Shown here in pieces: positions 6,605-9,550 of a stretch of 9,550 nucleotides of DNA. A model generated the notes under the pieces. The model saw nothing but the letters and a program-made list of their open reading frames with translations. It made no database searches and was not told where the DNA came from. The stretch lies in contig JACQED010000633.1 in NCBI GenBank assembly GCA_016200785.1, positions 1 through 9,550 of the forward strand, read 5' to 3'. A program made the position numbers and the translations under genes. This DNA comes from Chloroflexota bacterium (GTDB taxonomy: Bacteria > Chloroflexota > Anaerolineae > Anaerolineales > JACQED01). Every line of letters begins with the position of its first letter. The first letter of the stretch is position 1.

Positions 6605-7182
6605 CACCGGCCCCCACGTTTCCGCAGGGAGTGGACTATCTCATCATCCGCGTGGGATGTCGGGCGCTGCCGGGCTTATTGGTCAGGCTCCTCACCCGTA
6701 GTCTCTGCACCTTCCCGGCTACTTGTGGTCGGAAACTTTCCCTTCCACAGCCCTTCGCCGGGCTTGGCTCAGGATTACCGCCACCCGAAGTGCTGCGGCT
6801 TCCCTGAATTCACCCGATTTTTCGCTACTCGTCGCCGAGTAGTGCTGCTAGGTCATGCAAGCCAGCCTCGATTTCGGCGTGGCAGTTGTGGCAGACGAGA
6901 ACGCATTCGTCCAACTCTGCTTTGACTCTCTCCCAGGATCGGGTGTAGCCCTTTGCACCAATCCCAAATTCCTTAGTGCCCGCGTGGTGAAACGACAGCG
7001 CCTCAAGGCTTTTGTCGTAACCACACAGGGCGCACCTGCCGCCTTTGTACTCTACAGCCATTTCCTTGAGTGCTTTTCTACGCCGCGTCACGTAGAACTT
7101 GTTCTTGCACTCGGGGCTGCAAAAGCGCCGCTGGCGGCCAGTGAGAGGCTTACTGCAGAGATGCCACTCGCATGTGTCCATT
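6605..7182 (-). ncRNA. Group I self-splicing intron in tRNA-Asn, 578 nt
   Basis: The 5' exon ends in U (7183) and the intron ends in G (6605), as group I requires. P1 pairs exon GCUGU (7187-7183) with guide GCAGC (6848-6844), with U-G at the splice site. P2 is a 7-bp hairpin with GCGA loop (6842-6825). P3 is UCGGGUG (6817-6811) with CGCCCGA (6666-6660). P4 is UUCAGG (6808-6803) with CCUGAG (6773-6768). P5 and P6 (CCCGGC/GCCGGG) are also visible. P7 is GACUA (6703-6699) with UAGUC (6638-6634). P8 is CAUCC/GGAUG (6659-6645). P9 has a 7-bp stem with a GAAA loop (6629-6612). Q (AATCCTGAGCCAAGCC) and R (GTGCAGAGACTA) are textbook. About 32 nt between P7 and P3 may form P7.1/P7.2, which points to subgroup IA rather than IC3; I am unsure of this. 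Confidence 0.93.
6825..7181 (-). CDS. HNH homing endonuclease encoded in the tRNA-Asn intron
   Basis: The 118-residue product starts MDTCEWHLC at intron nucleotide 2. An N-terminal zinc finger uses Cys4, Cys9, Cys21 and Cys25 (FCSPECKNKF). A C-terminal HNH domain follows: CALC (Cys50/53), LSFHHAG (His65-His66), a SWERVKAELDEC helix, and VCHNCHAEIE with Cys97, Cys100 and His101. By family knowledge it would cut or nick intronless tRNA-Asn genes and promote intron homing. The frame is open upstream to 7256, but that would take in the tRNA exon and promoter, so ATG 7181 is the plausible start. No Shine-Dalgarno is present; the leader is the tRNA 5' half. Its last codons overlap the guide sequence and P2, and the stop codon is the end of P2. 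Confidence 0.88.
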   Translation of the reverse strand: MDTCEWHLCSKPLTGRQRRFCSPECKNKFYVTRRRKALKEMAVEYKGGRCALCGYDKSLEALSFHHAGTKEFGIGAKGYTRSWERVKAELDECVLVCHNCHAEIEAGLHDLAALLGDE

Positions 7183-7227
7183 ACAGCCGGTTGCTCTGCC
7201 GATTGAGCTACCGAGGAACGTAGCGGC

Positions 7228-7256
7228 ATTATAACGAGAGTAGCGAGGAGTGTCAA
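7228..7256 (-). promoter_or_regulatory. Consensus sigma70-type promoter of tRNA-Asn
   Basis: TTGACA (7256-7251), a 17-bp spacer and TATAAT (7233-7228) give a perfect match to the bacterial consensus on the minus strand. Transcription would start near 7221, about four bases before the tRNA, leaving almost no leader. The endonuclease gene is thus expressed from a strong tRNA promoter. Confidence 0.92.
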
Positions 7257-7272
7257 GGAAAAAACTCGCGTT

Positions 7273-9180
7273 CTACAGTTTACCCTTCAGCCACTCCACT
7301 GCGCCCGGCGTGCGCCGCCAATCGTTGAGATGGTTGGAGGCATAATGGGCGGCTTCGGCGTCGTCGCCCAAACCGATGTACTGAGGCAGTCGGTTGGGCA
7401 CGCGCTTCTGCAAGGTGAGGTAGTCGGGCACGTGCGGATTCTGCTTGAGCGCAGCTTTCAGACGGCGGTCGGCGGTTTTGCCTGGCCCGCTCCGCCGAAA
7501 CTCGACCAAAGCCCAGGTGTACAACCACTCGGCCATGCCGTCCTCTTTGAATCGTTTCAACAGGTCGAGCGCCTCGTCGTCGCGGCCCATCTGCATCAGC
7601 AGAGTCAGGAGCGAATAGCGGACTCCCTGATTGTCCCCACGGTTGAGTTCCAGCAGAGCGCGATAGTGCTCCCCCGCTTCGTCCCGGCGGTTGAGGTCCC
7701 ACAGGCAGTTGGCGAGGCCCGCCCGGGCGCGCATATAGGGCCGGGTTTCCAGCAATCCCCAGAAGTCGCCTTTGGACTCTTTGAAATACTCCGGCCCGAG
7801 GGCGCGCTCGCCGGCTTCCATGCCCTTGCGATAATAGCCGACGGCGCGCGCCAGCGTATCGGCTTCTTCTTCGGCCAGCAGAACGTAGGCATCGGCGCAG
7901 TCCGGCGAAGTGGCCAGCGCCTCGTGCGCCAGCGCCAAACGTTTGGCCGGATTCGTTTCCTCCCATGCCTGATACATCAAATCCTGCGCCTCGCGCAACT
8001 TCGGGTCGCGGATGTCCGGCTCGGCCCCCACCTCCGCGCCAATCTGCGCCATCATCTTTTCCATGAGGCGGCGGTCAAAGACGGGTATCTCGTCCTCGTC
8101 GTCTTCTTCGTCGTCCGGCGCCTCCCACTCGTCCATTTTCACGGCGCGGCCTTCCAGCGGGAGTTGGCCGGCCGGGTAGCGGACGAATACCATCTGATCC
8201 CCGGCGTGGGCTGAAATGGGGAGCGTAAGTTGAAAGGGAACAAAATCGCCCTTGCCGTCCGGGCGCATGTGATCGCGCATAACGCGGGGGACGAGGCGCA
8301 GGGCGGCTTCGAGGAAGCGTAGTTCAGTCAGAGTAGGCCGGCGCACTGTTTCATCCCCGGCCTGTATGACGAGGGCCAACGGATAAGCCTGCTCGCCCGC
8401 GACTTCCCAGCCGTACTGTTCCAGCGCGTCGAGGTCTTCGAAGGGAAGCGAGGCGATATTGTCGAACAAGGCCGCGGCGTGGCCCTCGGGCGAGAGCGTA
8501 TCGTACGGATTGTCGCCCTCGCCCATGAACACTCGCCTGAAATGCTCCCACGATTTGTACAGCGCGAGGCCATACTCCACGCCTCCATTGCCCATGATGG
8601 ACGCGATCCACTCCGGGCCGCCGTTAGCCGGGAAGCGCACGGCAAATGCCTGTCCGTTGGTCAACTGCACCCAGGGCGCGGCGCGATAGAACTCCGCCGC
8701 CGCCGCAAACAGGCCGCCGGCCATCTTCGGCGTCACGCCCTCTATGGAAAGCAGTCCCGGAAACTCCGGCCTGCCGCGGTGCATGTGAATCTCCATGTCA
8801 CGGACGATACTGTCCAGCATCGGCAGGTCCCGTGACTCGCACGTGATGGCCAACGCGGCCAGCGGTTCGGCGAGCGACTCGGCATGAGCCGGATCGACGA
8901 ACACGATCCGCTCCGGGCGGCGCGGCTTGCCCGCCCCGCGTACCGGATGATTCATGGCGTTGCGCAGAACGGCAAGCACGGCATTCGCGTCGGGCGTGGT
9001 TTGCGCCATGTCAGAGTTCAGAATTAAGTCGTTGGTCAGATCAATCACCATGATGACGAAGGGACGATAGGGAGACTGATCCTCCGGCGTGATCCAGATA
9101 CGCAGTTGAAAGACGCCCACCCCCCACTCTTCGGGAACTTGCGGGCGCGCGGCGGGTGTCGGCTTGCGTTTGCGAGGCAT
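7273..9180 (-). CDS. TPR-containing protein of unknown function with acidic linker
   Basis: The 635-residue protein has a basic start (MPRKRKP), an N-terminal region (about 19-345) and a C-terminal TPR-like helical region (about 395-560), joined by an acidic linker (EAPDDEEDDEDEIPVFD, 353-369). The N-terminal part shows FQLRIWITPEDQSPYRPFVIMVIDL (25-49) and RIVFVDP, resembling DUF6930/DUF7309-type uncharacterised domains. I recall those names from memory and cannot confirm them. The TPR part includes ALAHEALATSPDCADAYVLL, FKESKGDFWGLLETRPYMRA (466-485) and ANCLWDLNRRDEAGEHYRAL. This pattern resembles the ST7/bacterial TPR proteins. It has no signal peptide or membrane segment. ATG 9180 has AGGAG six bases upstream. 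It stands alone after tRNA-Glu. The TPR region suggests a protein-binding role. Confidence 0.85.
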   Translation of the reverse strand: MPRKRKPTPAARPQVPEEWGVGVFQLRIWITPEDQSPYRPFVIMVIDLTNDLILNSDMAQTTPDANAVLAVLRNAMNHPVRGAGKPRRPERIVFVDPAHAESLAEPLAALAITCESRDLPMLDSIVRDMEIHMHRGRPEFPGLLSIEGVTPKMAGGLFAAAAEFYRAAPWVQLTNGQAFAVRFPANGGPEWIASIMGNGGVEYGLALYKSWEHFRRVFMGEGDNPYDTLSPEGHAAALFDNIASLPFEDLDALEQYGWEVAGEQAYPLALVIQAGDETVRRPTLTELRFLEAALRLVPRVMRDHMRPDGKGDFVPFQLTLPISAHAGDQMVFVRYPAGQLPLEGRAVKMDEWEAPDDEEDDEDEIPVFDRRLMEKMMAQIGAEVGAEPDIRDPKLREAQDLMYQAWEETNPAKRLALAHEALATSPDCADAYVLLAEEEADTLARAVGYYRKGMEAGERALGPEYFKESKGDFWGLLETRPYMRARAGLANCLWDLNRRDEAGEHYRALLELNRGDNQGVRYSLLTLLMQMGRDDEALDLLKRFKEDGMAEWLYTWALVEFRRSGPGKTADRRLKAALKQNPHVPDYLTLQKRVPNRLPQYIGLGDDAEAAHYASNHLNDWRRTPGAVEWLKGKL

Positions 9181-9195
9181 GGCATGCTCCTGTTC

Positions 9196-9229
9196 AAAAG
9201 AAAACGCCTGTCAGACTCTGTGACAGGCG
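9196..9229 (-). terminator. Rho-independent terminator of tRNA-Glu
   Basis: On the minus strand CGCCTGTCA (9229-9221) and TGACAGGCG (9213-9205) form a perfect 9-bp stem with a 7-base loop, followed by TTTTCTTTT (9204-9196). It lies 16 bases upstream of the TPR gene start, so that gene is expressed by leak-through or from a promoter I cannot identify in 9230-9302. Confidence 0.9.
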
Positions 9230-9302
9230 CGCATTACGGGTGACTCGTGGTTGTGCGTTCCAGCGCAGGTCATTGTGCTTGCGAATTGCGGCTGGTGGCG
9301 AG

Positions 9303-9375
9303 TGCCCCCACGGGGATTCGAACCCCGGTTTTGGCCTTGAAAGGGCCGCGTCCTGGTACTCTAGACGTTGGGGGC
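9303..9375 (-). tRNA. tRNA-Glu(UUC)
   Basis: The 73-nt gene folds with acceptor GCCCCCA/TGGGGGC, a GTCTAGAG-type D arm, anticodon loop CTTTCAA (anticodon TTC at 9341-9339), T arm CGGGG-TTCGAAT-CCCCG and discriminator A. CCA is not encoded, unlike in tRNA-Asn. The outermost anticodon-stem pair is C-A, a mild irregularity. Confidence 0.95.
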
Positions 9376-9444
9376 GGGTGATATACCTTATCCCGATTGC
9401 CAAATTCCATAAGGAGGTAACTGGTTACTGGTGTATGTGGCGGC

Positions 9445-9474
9445 ATTGTACCATGCTCGGCGAAAGGCGGTCAA
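9445..9474 (-). promoter_or_regulatory. Sigma70-type promoter of tRNA-Glu
   Basis: TTGACC (9474-9469), an 18-bp spacer and TACAAT (9450-9445) lie upstream of tRNA-Glu on the minus strand. Transcription would start near 9438, leaving a leader of about 60 bases before the mature 5' end, to be removed by RNase P. Confidence 0.75.
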
Positions 9475-9496
9475 GTTTTCGGCGGCGGTTTGGATT

Positions 9497-9525
9497 TTGG
9501 GATTTTCCCCTTTCCGTGCTATGAT
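9497..9525 (+). promoter_or_regulatory. Candidate divergent promoter facing right out of the window
   Basis: TTGGGA (9497-9502), a 17-bp spacer and TATGAT (9520-9525) preceded by TGC form an extended -10-like promoter on the plus strand. Its gene would lie outside the window; the remaining 25 bases show no start codon with a ribosome site. Confidence 0.5.
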
Positions 9526-9550
9526 CTCGCCGGGTGCAGTATGCTCTGGA

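Larger units (their letters stand above)
6564..7217 (-). tRNA. tRNA-Asn(GUU), interrupted in the anticodon by a group I intron
   Basis: The 5' exon (7217-7183, 35 nt) and 3' exon (6604-6564, 41 nt) join into a complete 76-nt tRNA. Acceptor stem is TCCTCGG/CCGAGGA, D arm GCTC/GAGC, anticodon stem ACCGG/CCGGT, loop CTGTTAA, variable loop GGGTT, T arm CCAAG-TTCGAGT-CTTGG, discriminator G, and an encoded CCA. The loop gives anticodon GTT only when the exons meet as CTGT/TAA, so the splice point between bases 35 and 36 is unambiguous. Discriminator G and the short variable loop fit Asn and argue against Tyr, which the unspliced CTGTAA might suggest. No other tRNA-Asn gene is in the window. Confidence 0.95.

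Noticed and set aside
7182..7217. Reading the 5' half as tRNA-Tyr or tRNA-Thr because the unspliced loop shows CTGTAA
   Set aside because: Bacterial tRNA-Tyr has a long variable arm, and neither reading restores the ACCGG/CCGGT stem with a seven-base loop. Only joining CTGT to TAA does, giving GTT and discriminator G (Asn).
7182..7256. Longer version of the HNH ORF starting at 7256 (25 extra residues)
   Set aside because: Those codons are the tRNA-Asn 5' exon and its consensus promoter; the predicted transcript starts near 7221, so the upstream start would not be in the RNA.
9416..9550. Small plus-strand gene starting at GTG 9431 after AAGGAGGT
   Set aside because: Spacing to the GTG is too long, the frame lies over the tRNA-Glu promoter on the other strand, and no family pattern is seen before the window ends.

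Overview
This 9.55-kb window is GC-rich, with almost every gene on the minus strand. Gene order, compact intergenic spaces and several families of short palindromic repeats at gene junctions suggest a Chloroflexota (Anaerolineae-like) genome. That assignment is inference from style, not from a marker gene.

Layout in the direction of transcription (right to left): a tRNA-Glu(UUC) gene with its own promoter and terminator; a 635-residue TPR-containing protein of unknown function; a tRNA-Asn(GUU) gene split in the anticodon by a 578-nt group I intron that carries an HNH homing-endonuclease gene; then a vitamin B5/CoA block panB - panE - (GxxExxY gene) - panC - coaX; two small ATGA-coupled coiled-coil genes with their own promoter; a small secreted lipoprotein-like gene; and the first 276 codons of coaBC, which runs off the left edge. 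A plus-strand promoter at the right edge suggests a divergent gene just outside.

The metabolic theme is clear. PanB makes ketopantoate, PanE reduces it to pantoate, PanC joins pantoate to beta-alanine, CoaX phosphorylates pantothenate, and CoaBC converts the product to 4'-phosphopantetheine. No panD (beta-alanine source) is visible.

The two most striking items are mobile. First, the tRNA-Asn intron: splice sites, P1 to P9, Q/R/S core elements and the ORF can all be placed by eye. The ORF starts at intron nucleotide 2, fills the P1 loop, and its last codons also serve as the internal guide sequence and the P2 hairpin. Second, a GxxExxY (PDDEXK-like) gene sits inside the pan operon between 35-bp inverted repeats that match at 34 of 35 positions. 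These repeats encode the C-terminal tail of PanE on one side and reach the panC start codon on the other. Other junctions (panB/panE, panC/coaX, panB/tRNA-Asn, coaBC/lipoprotein) carry different repeat families, and panE contains in-frame repeat-derived segments.
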